A stretch of DNA of 64,000 nucleotides, from the NCBI GenBank assembly GCA_905215385.1, contig CAJMPY010000015.1, positions 1 to 64,000 on the forward strand. The letters run 5' to 3'. Shown here piece by piece: positions 8,076-16,533 of this stretch. The translations under genes were made by a program, and so were the position numbers. The number at the start of each line of letters is the position of its first letter. The stretch's first letter is position 1. The notes below the pieces were generated by a model that saw nothing but the letters and a program-made list of their open reading frames with translations, made no database searches and had not been told where the DNA came from. The stretch is from an uncultured bacterium (GTDB taxonomy: Bacteria; Actinomycetota; Coriobacteriia; Coriobacteriales; Coriobacteriaceae).

Positions 8076-9098
8076 ATGGCCGACGAACACGAGACCGAAA
8101 GCAAGGCATGGGCGATTGAGGCCGCTGCGGCAGAGGCGGCGTCGCGTGCCGCCGAGGAGGTGCATCGTCCTCCGGTGGTGCCGATGGAGCGCGTGGTCGA
8201 TCGCGATGTTATTGAGCAAGGCGAGCGCGCCGGCCGCAAGCGCAGCCAGGAACCAGGCTTTCCGCGCTTTTTTGCCGAGCTCAACCTGGGACTGATCCTC
8301 ACGGCCTTTGCCATCGTGGCTTTCAAAACGCCCAATCACTTTGCCTTCGGCGGCACCTCGGGTGTGTCGGTCATTCTTTCTACGCTGTTCCCGACTCTGC
8401 CCGTCGGCGTCTTTATGTGGATTATCAACGCGATTCTGGTCATCCTGGGTTTTATCTTTTTGGAGCGCAAGGCAATCCTTTGGAGTGTCTTTGCCTCGTT
8501 TGCGCTTTCGGCCTACGTCTCGCTGTTTGAGCTCTTCATTCCGACGGATGTTTCGATGACGGGCGATATGTGGCTCGACCTGTGTTTTGCCGTCATCTTG
8601 CCGGCGCTGGGCAGTGCCATTGTCTTTGACATTGGCGCCTCGACGGGCGGCACGGACATTCTTGCCATGATCCTCAAGCGTCGCACGACGCTCGAGATCG
8701 GACGCGCCTTGCTGCTGGTCGATATCGGCATCGTAACCATCGCGGCTTTCCTGTATGGCCCGCGCGTTGGCCTGTACTGCGTGCTTGGCCTGTTTGCCAA
8801 GACGCTCGTGGTCGATAAGGCTATCGAGAGCATTCACCTTCGTAAGGTCTGCACGATCATTTGCGCCGAACCGCGAAAAGTCGAGGAGTTTATTGTCAAG
8901 CATCTCAACCGCACGGCAACGATCAGCCGTGGCTACGGCGCCTTCTCGGGCAAGTGCGTCACGGTGATTATGAGCGTGCTGAGCCGTCGCGAGGCAGTGC
9001 AGCTGCGCCGCTATACCCGCGAGATTGACCCTGGCGCCTTCATCACCATCGTCGATAGCTCCGAGATCGTGGGCAAGGGCTTCCGCGGCACGAACTAG
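8076..9098 (+). CDS. YitT-family membrane protein (DUF161 + DUF2179)
   Basis: 340 aa. An unusually long hydrophilic N-terminus (about 60 residues) precedes 5-6 membrane segments with the YitT features HFAFGGTSGVSVILS and DIGASTGGTDILAM. The C-terminal ~85 residues form a DUF2179 domain (VCTIICAEPRKVEEFIVKHL and RGYGAFSGK). The family is common in Gram-positive bacteria, its substrate is not established, and the C-terminal domain is thought to bind a ligand. ATG at 8076 follows GAGGGG. Confidence 0.88.
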   Translation: MADEHETESKAWAIEAAAAEAASRAAEEVHRPPVVPMERVVDRDVIEQGERAGRKRSQEPGFPRFFAELNLGLILTAFAIVAFKTPNHFAFGGTSGVSVILSTLFPTLPVGVFMWIINAILVILGFIFLERKAILWSVFASFALSAYVSLFELFIPTDVSMTGDMWLDLCFAVILPALGSAIVFDIGASTGGTDILAMILKRRTTLEIGRALLLVDIGIVTIAAFLYGPRVGLYCVLGLFAKTLVVDKAIESIHLRKVCTIICAEPRKVEEFIVKHLNRTATISRGYGAFSGKCVTVIMSVLSRREAVQLRRYTREIDPGAFITIVDSSEIVGKGFRGTN

Positions 9099-9248
9099 CG
9101 CGGACGCACCCTTCGAATCATTGAATAAAGCCGCCTACGTTGCAAATCGGCCATCTTGGAGTATTTGTCCCCACATTGGGCGATAATGTTGCCAAAGACA
9201 TCGTTTGCGATCCAGGTGATTCGCTCTAGATACGAAGGGATGATTTCG

Positions 9249-10610
9249 ATGTTCTGTTCGCAGTGTGGCGCCCCCATGGGCGATAACGACAAGTTCTGTG
9301 GCGCGTGTGGCGCTCCTAATACCGGTGCTGCAACCTCTGCTCCTCAGGGGCAGTCTCAGCCTCAGCAGTTTGTTCCTCAGCCTAACGTGAACGTGCCCAA
9401 GGGCTGTGTAGCTCAGGCGTTTGAAGACATGACCAAGACGCCGGGCGTGCTGCAGCGCGTGTGCCAGATTGCCTTTTTGCCGGCGCTCATCTGTGTCGTG
9501 TCGGTGCTCGTGCTCTTCATTCCCGTTATCGGCGGTATCGCGGCTGCCTTCGGCTTTTTGGCTGCCTGTGTGGCAAGCGCGTGCGGTTCTGGCTTTGGCA
9601 TCGAATGGGGTCGCGACCTGTCGCTCAAGGTCGATGACGGCATGGATCGTCCGTTGATGCGTTCCACGTCGTTTGGCCTTGGCGTCTTTTCGGGCGTTAT
9701 TTCGAGCGTGCTCAAGGTTATCGCGGCTATTCCCGTTATTGGTGTAGCGCTTTCGCTGGTGGAGAGCGTGGTAATTGGTGCCGCGGGTGCGTACTCTTAT
9801 TACGGCTCCTATGCGCTTGAGGCCGCTCTATTTGGCTCGCTGGGCCTGTTTGTTCTGGCTATGATTGCCACGGCGGTCCTGGGTGTCTTCTTTACTATGT
9901 TCGCCGACATCGCCGTGATGCACTTTGCGGTGACCGGTCGCGTCGAGAGCGCGTTTTCGCTCGATAAGGTCTGGGCGGCCTTTAAGAACAATAAGACCAA
10001 GCTGTTCTGCGCATCGTTCCTTCCCGAGTTTTTGACGGGTCTGGTCGCCAACGTTATCACATGGATCCTGACGCTCGTCTTTGGCACCATTGCCTCTGTC
10101 GGTATGTATAGCTACTACTACCGTCCTACGGCTATTGAGGCGCTTGTTACCGGCGGTGGCATTACGCTCGTATTGTTCTTGGTGCTGACGGCGTTTGTCA
10201 CGGTATTCCTTACGGTCTTTGGCAACATGCTCAAGCATCGTGCCGTTGGCTATTGGGTGGCGCGCTACGCAAGCGAGTGGGCCGACGAGGACAAGGACGA
10301 CGTCCTGACCTTTGTGCTGCCGTTTGAGAAGAAGTCTGCTCCTTCGGGTTACAGCGCTCCGGATGCTTCGCCGGCACCTGCGCCCGAGCCCGAGCCCGCG
10401 CCCGAGTCTGCGCCTGAGCCTGCACCCGAGCCGGCGCCTGTGCCTGAGCCGGCACCCGCACCTGCGCCTGCAACGTCGCCCGCGCCGAGTTCTGCTCCCG
10501 AGCAGGAGTGCCCGCCTGTTGGCGAACCTGCTGAGCAGACTGCGCCGGCGTTGGGCGATAAGGGCGATCAGGCAGCGACCGATCAGCCCGAAGAAGACCA
10601 GGCCGAATAG
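9249..10610 (+). CDS. Zinc-ribbon membrane protein, DUF4013-like
   Basis: 453 aa from ATG 9249, selected because it follows AAGGGATGA and opens directly with a zinc ribbon (MFCSQCGAPMGDNDKFCGAC: Cys3, Cys6, Cys17, Cys20). A Gln/Pro linker leads to five or six membrane segments in pairs (about residues 75-110, 145-175, 195-225, 265-295, 310-340), broadly DUF4013-like. The last 90 residues are low-complexity Pro/Ala/Glu repeats (PAPEPEPAPESAPEPAPE). Function unknown. It is followed by a second zinc-ribbon gene of a different membrane family. Confidence 0.72.
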   Translation: MFCSQCGAPMGDNDKFCGACGAPNTGAATSAPQGQSQPQQFVPQPNVNVPKGCVAQAFEDMTKTPGVLQRVCQIAFLPALICVVSVLVLFIPVIGGIAAAFGFLAACVASACGSGFGIEWGRDLSLKVDDGMDRPLMRSTSFGLGVFSGVISSVLKVIAAIPVIGVALSLVESVVIGAAGAYSYYGSYALEAALFGSLGLFVLAMIATAVLGVFFTMFADIAVMHFAVTGRVESAFSLDKVWAAFKNNKTKLFCASFLPEFLTGLVANVITWILTLVFGTIASVGMYSYYYRPTAIEALVTGGGITLVLFLVLTAFVTVFLTVFGNMLKHRAVGYWVARYASEWADEDKDDVLTFVLPFEKKSAPSGYSAPDASPAPAPEPEPAPESAPEPAPEPAPVPEPAPAPAPATSPAPSSAPEQECPPVGEPAEQTAPALGDKGDQAATDQPEEDQAE

Positions 10611-10779
10611 CTTGAGGGGGGCTGCGGTCCAGAGTGCCTAAGGCCATGGTCCGTTTTAGCCGATGCCGCCGGGTTGGTTGCCTTCATTTTGGTAATCGAC
10701 CCGGCGTGATTGAAGGTATCCCGTTGGGATGCGGCATGTGAGACCAAAGACGCATGTCGTCTTATGGGAAGGAGGATCT

Positions 10780-11361
10780 ATGTTTTGCGAAAATTGCGGA
10801 GCACCCGTTTTGGATGATGCAAAGTTTTGTCCTGCTTGCGGCGAGCCCGTCAACGCTACGTCGGCTGCCGCGTCTGAGCCTCAGCCGGTACAGATTCAGC
10901 CCGCCCCGGCACCTCAGCCTGCGCCTCAGGGCGCACCCACACCGCCACCCATGCCCGGTGCGGTTGAGCTCGATCGTAACTTTGGCATGATACTGCTGCT
11001 CGCTATTGTCACGTGCGGTATCTACGGCATCTATGCGTACTACAAAATATCTGAGGATGTCGCAACTATGTGCTCGGGCGACGGGGACGATATGCCCAAC
11101 TACCTGATTGCAATCCTGCTGTCGTTCATTACCTGCGGCATCTATGGCCTGTGGTGGACATACCGTTTCGGCAATCGCATCCAGGCCAACGGTCCTCGCT
11201 ATGGTCTTACCATTGCCGAGAGCGGCACGACGCTTCTGTTGTGGCAGCTGATCGGCGCCTTGCAGTGCGGCATCGGACCGATTATTGGTTTCTATCTGAT
11301 CGTCAAGAACGTCAACGCGATGGCGGCTGCCTACACTGCGCAGGTTACGGCACGTGCGTAG
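10780..11361 (+). CDS. Zinc-ribbon DUF4234 membrane protein
   Basis: 193 aa from ATG 10780 (strong GGAAGGAGG site; an earlier ATG at 10729 lacks one). The zinc ribbon MFCENCGAPVLDDAKFCPAC is followed by a Pro/Gln-rich linker. The DUF4234 domain has three membrane segments with the typical LLAIVTCGIYGIYAYYKISED and FITCGIYGLWWTYRFGNRIQ. Function unknown. It overlaps the next gene by 8 nt. Confidence 0.85.
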   Translation: MFCENCGAPVLDDAKFCPACGEPVNATSAAASEPQPVQIQPAPAPQPAPQGAPTPPPMPGAVELDRNFGMILLLAIVTCGIYGIYAYYKISEDVATMCSGDGDDMPNYLIAILLSFITCGIYGLWWTYRFGNRIQANGPRYGLTIAESGTTLLLWQLIGALQCGIGPIIGFYLIVKNVNAMAAAYTAQVTARA

Positions 11362-11848
11362 CAACTCGGATTCACAAGCACGGTCCAAGACAAGGGGCAC
11401 GGCGGGGCTATTCCGCCGCGCCCTTTTGTTCGCCGCTATCTTGGCGCTGTCGTGCCTTGTGCTGTATGTGACGGGCATCGGCTGCCCGTTTAGGGCGCTT
11501 ACGGGCATTCCGTGCCCGGGCTGCGGCATGACGCGCGCGTGGCTCGCGGCGTTTGGGCTCGATTGGCGTGCCGCGCTTGCGTATCATCCGCTGTTTTGGA
11601 TGGTTCCCCCTATGTTTGCGCTGGCGTGCGCCAGGGACTATGTCACAACTTCGCGCACCCGAAAGACAATCGATGCGGCGCTGGTCGCAATATGCTTGCT
11701 GCTGGTTGCGGTGTGGGCAATCCGCCTGGTCAACCCCGCAGACGCCGGCCTGCTTTTTGGGGGCCATGTTCCTGTGGGGGTTCCTGCCGATATCATTTAT
11801 CTCGAGCAGCCACGCTGGCTCATCATCCTTCGCTCTTACCTGTCGTGA
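11354..11848 (+). CDS. DUF2752 membrane protein
   Basis: 164 aa from a GTG at 11354 lying within the end of the DUF4234 gene. The DUF2752 signature CPFRALTGIPCPGCGMTRA is present near residue 45, with membrane segments at about 20-38, 76-95, 105-125 and a C-terminal one. Function unknown, but DUF2752 genes commonly neighbour DUF4234-type membrane genes; the overlap indicates translational coupling. Confidence 0.85.
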   Translation: MRSNSDSQARSKTRGTAGLFRRALLFAAILALSCLVLYVTGIGCPFRALTGIPCPGCGMTRAWLAAFGLDWRAALAYHPLFWMVPPMFALACARDYVTTSRTRKTIDAALVAICLLLVAVWAIRLVNPADAGLLFGGHVPVGVPADIIYLEQPRWLIILRSYLS

Positions 11849-11880
11849 CGGAGGATACGTTGGAAAAGCGGTCGACACAT

Positions 11881-11920
11881 AAGCGGGGGCGAACGTTGAG
11901 ATAACGTTCGCCCCCGCTTT
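11881..11920. terminator. Bidirectional terminator, 17-bp perfect stem
   Basis: Arms at 11881-11897 and 11903-11919 are perfect complements (AAGCGGGGGCGAACGTT on the left) around the loop GAGAT. The AA/TT ends give a short T-tract on both strands. It separates the plus-strand DUF2752 operon from the minus-strand amidohydrolase. Confidence 0.8.
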
Positions 11921-11954
11921 GCTCTAGCCAGGTTGTTACGGGTGGGCGTGACGG

Positions 11955-13418
11955 CTACTCGTCGCGCTTCTCCTCGTGGCGAGCAGCGGCACGGGCATCG
12001 TGAATGCCCTTGATGGCGGCATGGCGGGCGGTGCGGGCGTCGTGCACGGCGTCGCGGGCCTCGGCGGCCGTTGCCTTGGCAGAGCGCAGCTTGGCCGCCA
12101 GGTCGGGATTGGTCTCGGCAACTGCGGCGATCGTGGGGCCGTCGAGCTCTTCTTGCGTGGGCTCGGCCAAAAAGTCGATGGCATACTGAGCGGCTACCAT
12201 GGAGCCCTTGGCGAGCGCGCTCTCGTCGATCTTGTAGAAGCAGGAGTGCTGGGCATAGGTGGCGCCAATCTGGGGGTTGCGCGTGCCAACAAAGGCGAGC
12301 ACGCCCGGCACGCGGCGCAGGTACTCCGAGAAGTCCTCGCCCGAAAGCGTGCCGCGGTAATGGCCCTCGCCTGCGGGGCCCAGGCACTTGAGCACAGCTT
12401 GGCGGCAACGCTCGCTCGAGGCGGCATCGTTTTCGACCTTGTAGTTGGCGATGGTGTAGTCGGTGAGTTCGGCCTCGGCGCCTAGTGCTGCTGCGGTGTG
12501 CTCCACGATGCGGCGCATAAGCTCGGGCATTTCCTCATGCGTCTTGTCGCCATAGGTGCGCACCGTGCCGGCGAGGTATGCCGTGCCGGCGATAACGTTG
12601 CGCGCGGTGCCGCCGTGCAGTTCGCCGACGGTGATGACGGCGGGTTCGTAGGGGCTAATCTCGCGCGAGACGATGGTCTGCAGGGCGTTGACGATTTCGG
12701 CGGCAACCATAACGGCGTCGTGGCCGCGCTGGGGCATGGCGCCATGGCACGAGGTGCCGCGGACATCAATGCGGAACCAGTCGGTGTTTGCCATGCGCGG
12801 ACCGGGCTCGCAGCTCACGGTGCCGGCATCGACCTCGCTCCAGATGTGCGCGGCATAGGCACCGTCGACGCCATCGAGTACGCCCGTACCGATCATGAGC
12901 TTGGCGCCCTGGCCGTTTTCCTCGCTGGGCTGGAAAACGATGCGAATCTCGCCGTGGATGTCATCGGTCATGTGGCGCAGAATCTGCAACGTGCCGAGCA
13001 TCATGGCGATATGGCAGTCGTGGCCGCAGGCGTGCATGCAGCCCTCGTTGACGCTGGCGAACTCCTCGCCGGTCTGCTCGGTGACGGGCAGGGCGTCGAT
13101 GTCGGCGCGCAGCAGGATACGGCGGCGCGGCGTGCCGTCCTCGCGGTAGGCATCGGGCGCGGTGCCGCGGAGTGTCGCCACCAGGCCCGTCTTGAGTGGA
13201 CGCTCGTAGGGGATATTCATGGCGTCGAGCTGGTTGGCGATGTCGGAAGTCGTGCGCTCCTCGGCAAGGCTCAGCTCCGGGTGCTTATGGAAGTGCCGGC
13301 GCTGCTTGATGATGTAGGGTTCAAACTCGGCGGCGATATCATGGATGGCCGCGGTGACGTCGTCTGCCGCGCGAACCTCGGTTGCCGCCATAATCTGCTG
13401 TGCCTTGGTCTTCGTCAT
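11955..13418 (-). CDS. M20-family amidohydrolase (N-acyl amino acid hydrolase-like)
   Basis: 487 aa from ATG 13418, preceded on its strand by AAGGAG; a longer reading to 14036 lacks a ribosome site and overlaps the divergent gene. M20D features: HKHPELSLAEERT, ILLRADIDALPVTEQTGEEF, GCMHACGHDCHIAMMLG (metal ligands) and FQPSEENGQGAKLMI. The family removes acyl groups from N-acyl amino acids or related amides. The last 60 residues are an Ala-rich charged extension (EARDAVHDARTARHAAIKG) not usual in the family, probably helical. Divergent from the YtcJ-like amidohydrolase. Confidence 0.9.
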   Translation of the reverse strand: MTKTKAQQIMAATEVRAADDVTAAIHDIAAEFEPYIIKQRRHFHKHPELSLAEERTTSDIANQLDAMNIPYERPLKTGLVATLRGTAPDAYREDGTPRRRILLRADIDALPVTEQTGEEFASVNEGCMHACGHDCHIAMMLGTLQILRHMTDDIHGEIRIVFQPSEENGQGAKLMIGTGVLDGVDGAYAAHIWSEVDAGTVSCEPGPRMANTDWFRIDVRGTSCHGAMPQRGHDAVMVAAEIVNALQTIVSREISPYEPAVITVGELHGGTARNVIAGTAYLAGTVRTYGDKTHEEMPELMRRIVEHTAAALGAEAELTDYTIANYKVENDAASSERCRQAVLKCLGPAGEGHYRGTLSGEDFSEYLRRVPGVLAFVGTRNPQIGATYAQHSCFYKIDESALAKGSMVAAQYAIDFLAEPTQEELDGPTIAAVAETNPDLAAKLRSAKATAAEARDAVHDARTARHAAIKGIHDARAAARHEEKRDE

Positions 13419-13580
13419 GGTCGATTTGCTCCTTGCTGGCTCGATCGCAAAATCGTACAGGCTCTCTCCAGTATGCCACCTGCCGCTAGGGCTGGTAAAG
13501 TTGCCGTTTGCCGCTTGGGGTTTTGTTGCAAGGGCGGGGGAGTACACTCGGGGGTGTTGAATTACCTGCCAGAGATGGGG

Positions 13581-15224
13581 ATGCTCATGCAGCATATCGA
13601 TCGGATTATCCGCTCCAAGAACGTTTTTACCGCCCAAGACGGTATCGATACCGCCCGCGAGCTGGCGATCGCCATCGCGGGTGATCGCATCGTCGCAGTC
13701 GGCGTGCCCGATGACGTGATTGACGCCGCACCTGCCGCCACGCCGGTGGTCGATTACGGCGAGCAGTTTGTCTGCCCCGGTTTCCACGATGCGCACCTGC
13801 ATTTCTTCCATACTTCGGTTGGTTCCTCGCCGTACATGCTCATGGATATGGGCACGTCCGAGGCAGCATTGGTGCAGCATGCGCTCGAGTTTTCCAAAGG
13901 CTTGCCAGATGACGCCTGGGTCGTGACCCAGGGTTGGCGCGATTACCGCTGGGATCCGCCCGAGCACCCTACCAAGGCCTCCCTCGATGCGGCATTTCCC
14001 GATCGTCCCTGCGTTATGTACTCGGGCGACGGGCACACGCTGTGGCTCAACAGCCGCGCACTCGAGGCGCTCGGCGTTACGCGCGACAGCGAGCCTCCGG
14101 CGGGTGGCAGTTACGACAAAGACTCAAACGGTGAGCTTACGGGTATCGCTCACGAGGCTGCGGCCATGCAGCTGCTGCCGCGCTGCCTGGAGTGGCTGGG
14201 CGAGGACCGCATCGCGAGCGCATACGCCGACCAGATGAAGCGTATGGCCGAGCAAGGCATCACCTCAATCTGCGATATGTCGCTCATGCCCATGCCGGGC
14301 TGCGACTTTATTCGCGACGATGTTTACGACAAGCTGCAGGCCTCCGGCAAGCTGGGCATCCGCGCCCATCTGTTTCCCACGCTGCTGGATGACCAGTCGC
14401 GCTTGGAAGAACTCCAGACCCGCTACGCGAACAACGCGCTGCTCTCGGCGCCAGGCTTTAAACAGTTCTTCGACGGCGTGTCGAGTGAGCATACCGCATA
14501 CCTCACTGAGCCCTATACCAACCCGCGCTTCCCGGGCGACCAGGGCCGCCTGACGGTCCCTGTCGAGCGTATGCGCAAGTTGGTTTTGGCGGCAGCCGAG
14601 CGTGACCATACCGTGCGCATCCACGTTATCGGCGACGGTGCCATCCATGCCGCACTCGATATCTTTGAGGAGGCGGCAGAGCTCTACGGCTTGCCCCAGC
14701 ACGGCCACAATACGCTTGAGCACCTGGAGAATCTGCTGCCTCAGGACATCGATCGTCTGCGCAAGCTCAACGTCATTGCCTCGAGCCAGCCTTGCCACAT
14801 CACGCTCGACCCGGGTGGCCCGGAGCGCGACCTGGGCCTGGAACGCAGCCGCATCATGTGGCCGTTCGCAACTTATCAGCAGCGCGGTATCCGTCAAGCT
14901 TTCGGTACCGACAGCCCCATCACGGCCGTTACCAGCATGAACGTGCTCTACACGGCTATCACGCGCCAAGATCCCCGCAGCCACTGGCCCGAGGGCGGCT
15001 GGCTGCCGAGCGAGCGTATCGACGCGGCAACGGCCCTGCGCAGCTACACGCTTGGCAGCGCGTACGCAGCGGGCGACGAGCAAAACCTCGGCAGCCTAGA
15101 GCCCGGCAAATACGCCGACCTGGTAGTCCTGGACCAAAACCCGCTCACCATCGACCCCCAAGAGCTGCAAGCCACCAAGGTTCAGGCCACCTACCTGGCA
15201 GGCAACTTGATTTACGAGCGCTAA
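13581..15224 (+). CDS. YtcJ-like amidohydrolase family protein
   Basis: About 547 aa. Metal-dependent amidohydrolase of the YtcJ/ADH type: an N-terminal beta-sandwich piece, then PGFHDAHLHFFH (first metal pair), GDGHTLWLNSRALEALG, HVIGDGAIHAALD and FGTDSPITAVTSMNVLYTAI, closing with GSLEPGKYADLVVLDQNPL. Three ATGs (13575, 13581, 13587) are candidate starts; none has a strong ribosome site, so the N-terminus is uncertain by two codons either way. Substrates of this group are mostly unknown. Divergent from the M20 hydrolase. Confidence 0.88.
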   Translation: MLMQHIDRIIRSKNVFTAQDGIDTARELAIAIAGDRIVAVGVPDDVIDAAPAATPVVDYGEQFVCPGFHDAHLHFFHTSVGSSPYMLMDMGTSEAALVQHALEFSKGLPDDAWVVTQGWRDYRWDPPEHPTKASLDAAFPDRPCVMYSGDGHTLWLNSRALEALGVTRDSEPPAGGSYDKDSNGELTGIAHEAAAMQLLPRCLEWLGEDRIASAYADQMKRMAEQGITSICDMSLMPMPGCDFIRDDVYDKLQASGKLGIRAHLFPTLLDDQSRLEELQTRYANNALLSAPGFKQFFDGVSSEHTAYLTEPYTNPRFPGDQGRLTVPVERMRKLVLAAAERDHTVRIHVIGDGAIHAALDIFEEAAELYGLPQHGHNTLEHLENLLPQDIDRLRKLNVIASSQPCHITLDPGGPERDLGLERSRIMWPFATYQQRGIRQAFGTDSPITAVTSMNVLYTAITRQDPRSHWPEGGWLPSERIDAATALRSYTLGSAYAAGDEQNLGSLEPGKYADLVVLDQNPLTIDPQELQATKVQATYLAGNLIYER

Positions 15225-15242
15225 TATTCATGTCGTACCGTT

Positions 15243-15290
15243 AAACGCGGCTCGGGCAGCCTATTTTGGGATGGCGCTCGAGCCGCGTTT
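15243..15290 (+). terminator. Hairpin after the YtcJ-like gene
   Basis: A perfect 12-bp inverted repeat (AAACGCGGCTCG at 15243-15254, CGAGCCGCGTTT at 15279-15290) with a 24-nt loop. The T run is short, so termination is likely but not certain. Confidence 0.55.
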
Positions 15291-15482
15291 GCGTTTCGGT
15301 GGGGATCCGCCATGAGCGTCCCTGCTCTGTTGGATTTGGGCGCGGGGTTGAGGTGCTGCTGCTCCGTGCGTTCAATTTGGACATCAGCAGTGCAACCTCA
15401 TGTGTTTTGCATACTTCACATTACAGATTGCATAAAAAGGCCGGGATGTTCTTTCTGGCCCTGATGTACCCCCGCCTGGGCC

Positions 15483-15716
15483 GTGCAAAAAACGGAGTAT
15501 TCAGCACCGCGAGCTCTGCCGGTGCCGCTGCGGCCGAGTAACGTTACGGAGATTGACGTCATTTTGTGCTCCGGTGCGGCGTGAGGCATGCCTTTCTGTC
15601 CTGACGGGGTTTGCCTGCCGACCAAAATCGCCGGCCGAAGGCGTCCTTGGGACCAATATGGTGTGTCCGGCACGTATGCAGCCGTCCTAGTCTGCTGAAT
15701 ACTCCCAAAAATGCAC
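15483..15716. repeat. Segment bounded by 24-nt inverted repeats
   Basis: Ends at 15483-15506 and 15693-15716 are inverted copies: GTGCA, five variable bases, then a matching GGAGTATTCAGCA. The 234-bp segment holds no convincing gene. Ends of this kind fit a small non-autonomous element or two inverted protein-binding sites. Confidence 0.6.
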
Positions 15717-15779
15717 GGTGCTCCCCAGGGGACCCGTGCGCGCAGCGAAAACCATGCACATGTCGCTATCCGCATCGCC

Positions 15780-16022
15780 ATTTTGCTGCACTGACTTTTC
15801 TGAATGCCGGGCCCGAATTAGTTAACCTGCCTCCCGTGTGGCTCCGGAGGGGCGGGGCATAAGGTTTATCGCGAGTTCCGCACGAGCCGAAGGCCACTTA
15901 ATGTGGCCTTCGTGCGAGCAGGACTGCCCGAGCAGGAAACCTTATGCCCCGCCCCTCCGGAGCCACACGGGAGGCATCGCTAAGTTATCCCCCGGCATTC
16001 AGAAAATCTAAGTGCCAAAAAA
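15780..16022. repeat. Nested inverted repeat of about 240 bp with a perfect 39-bp core
   Basis: The main arms, 15829-15867 and 15937-15975, are complementary over all 39 positions. Outside them TTTTCTGAATGCCGGG (15796-15811) pairs with its complement at 15991-16006, and GCACT (15788-15792) with AGTGC (16011-16015). Inside, CGAAGGCCAC (15888-15897) pairs with GTGGCCTTCG (15903-15912). The whole can fold as a long hairpin with an apical sub-hairpin. No protein is encoded. It ends 120 bp before groES. Either a non-autonomous mobile element or a transcribed structured RNA. Confidence 0.85.
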
Positions 16023-16102
16023 TAAGATTTTTTGACTCCGTGTTGTATAACCCGCCATTCGTGGGTACCATTCAACGCGTACACAAACAAAAAGGGTTAA
16101 TT

Positions 16103-16121
16103 CGCGTGGCATAACCACGCG
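16103..16121 (+). promoter_or_regulatory. Hairpin in the groES leader
   Basis: CGCGTGG at 16103-16109 pairs with CCACGCG at 16115-16121 over the loop CATAA, ending 8 nt before the AGGAGGAG ribosome site of groES. It could tune translation or mRNA stability; a heat-sensing role is only a possibility. Confidence 0.45.
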
Positions 16122-16143
16122 GCCCAAAAAGGAGGAGACAAGC

Positions 16144-16437
16144 ATGTCGTCTTTGAAGCCGCTTGCAGATCGTGTTCTGGTCAAGCCCGACGAGGCCGAG
16201 CAGAAGACCGCTTCTGGTCTGTATATCGCCAGCAACGCCCAGGAGAAGCCGCAGCGCGGCACCATCGTTGCCGTTGGTGCCGGCAAGGTCAACGACAAGG
16301 GTGAGCGCATCCCCATGGACGTCAAGGTCGGTGACGTTGTCATCTACGGTAAGTTCGGTGGCAACGAGGTCAAGGTCGACGGCGAGAAGTATCTGCTGAT
16401 GCGCGCCGACGACATCTACGCTGTCGTCGAGGCCTAG
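16144..16437 (+). CDS. groES: Co-chaperonin GroES
   Basis: 97 aa, normal length. GroES forms the heptameric lid of the GroEL folding chamber. Family blocks: LKPLADRVLVKPDEAEQKTA, the mobile loop SGLYIASNAQEKPQRG, and GDVVIYGKFGGNEVKVDGEKY. A strong AGGAGGAG site precedes the ATG. First gene of the groES-groEL operon with a 96-bp gap to groEL. No CIRCE box is seen upstream, so control by HrcA is not evident. Confidence 0.97.
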   Translation: MSSLKPLADRVLVKPDEAEQKTASGLYIASNAQEKPQRGTIVAVGAGKVNDKGERIPMDVKVGDVVIYGKFGGNEVKVDGEKYLLMRADDIYAVVEA

Positions 16438-16533
16438 TCTCGTCAGAATCTCTGATTCGTCTTTGAACGCGCCCGCCGCATAGGACTCGGAAGCGGCGAC
16501 GCGAGTCACGTTTCTTTTGGAGGATTACCTACC

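Larger units (their letters stand above)
15291..16143. other. Gene-free 0.85-kb stretch before groES
   Basis: No supportable coding sequence on either strand; a 91-codon open frame at 15266-15541 lacks a ribosome site and family features. The stretch holds the two inverted-repeat segments described separately and, in its last 120 bp, the groES promoter and leader region. No CIRCE element (TTAGCACTC-N9-GAGTGCTAA) is present. Confidence 0.7.

Noticed and set aside
15266..15541. 91-codon open frame after the YtcJ-like gene
   Set aside because: No ribosome site, no recognisable domain, and it runs into an inverted-repeat segment.
15780..16143. CIRCE element for HrcA control of groESL
   Set aside because: The consensus TTAGCACTC-N9-GAGTGCTAA was not found; the inverted repeats present are unrelated to it.
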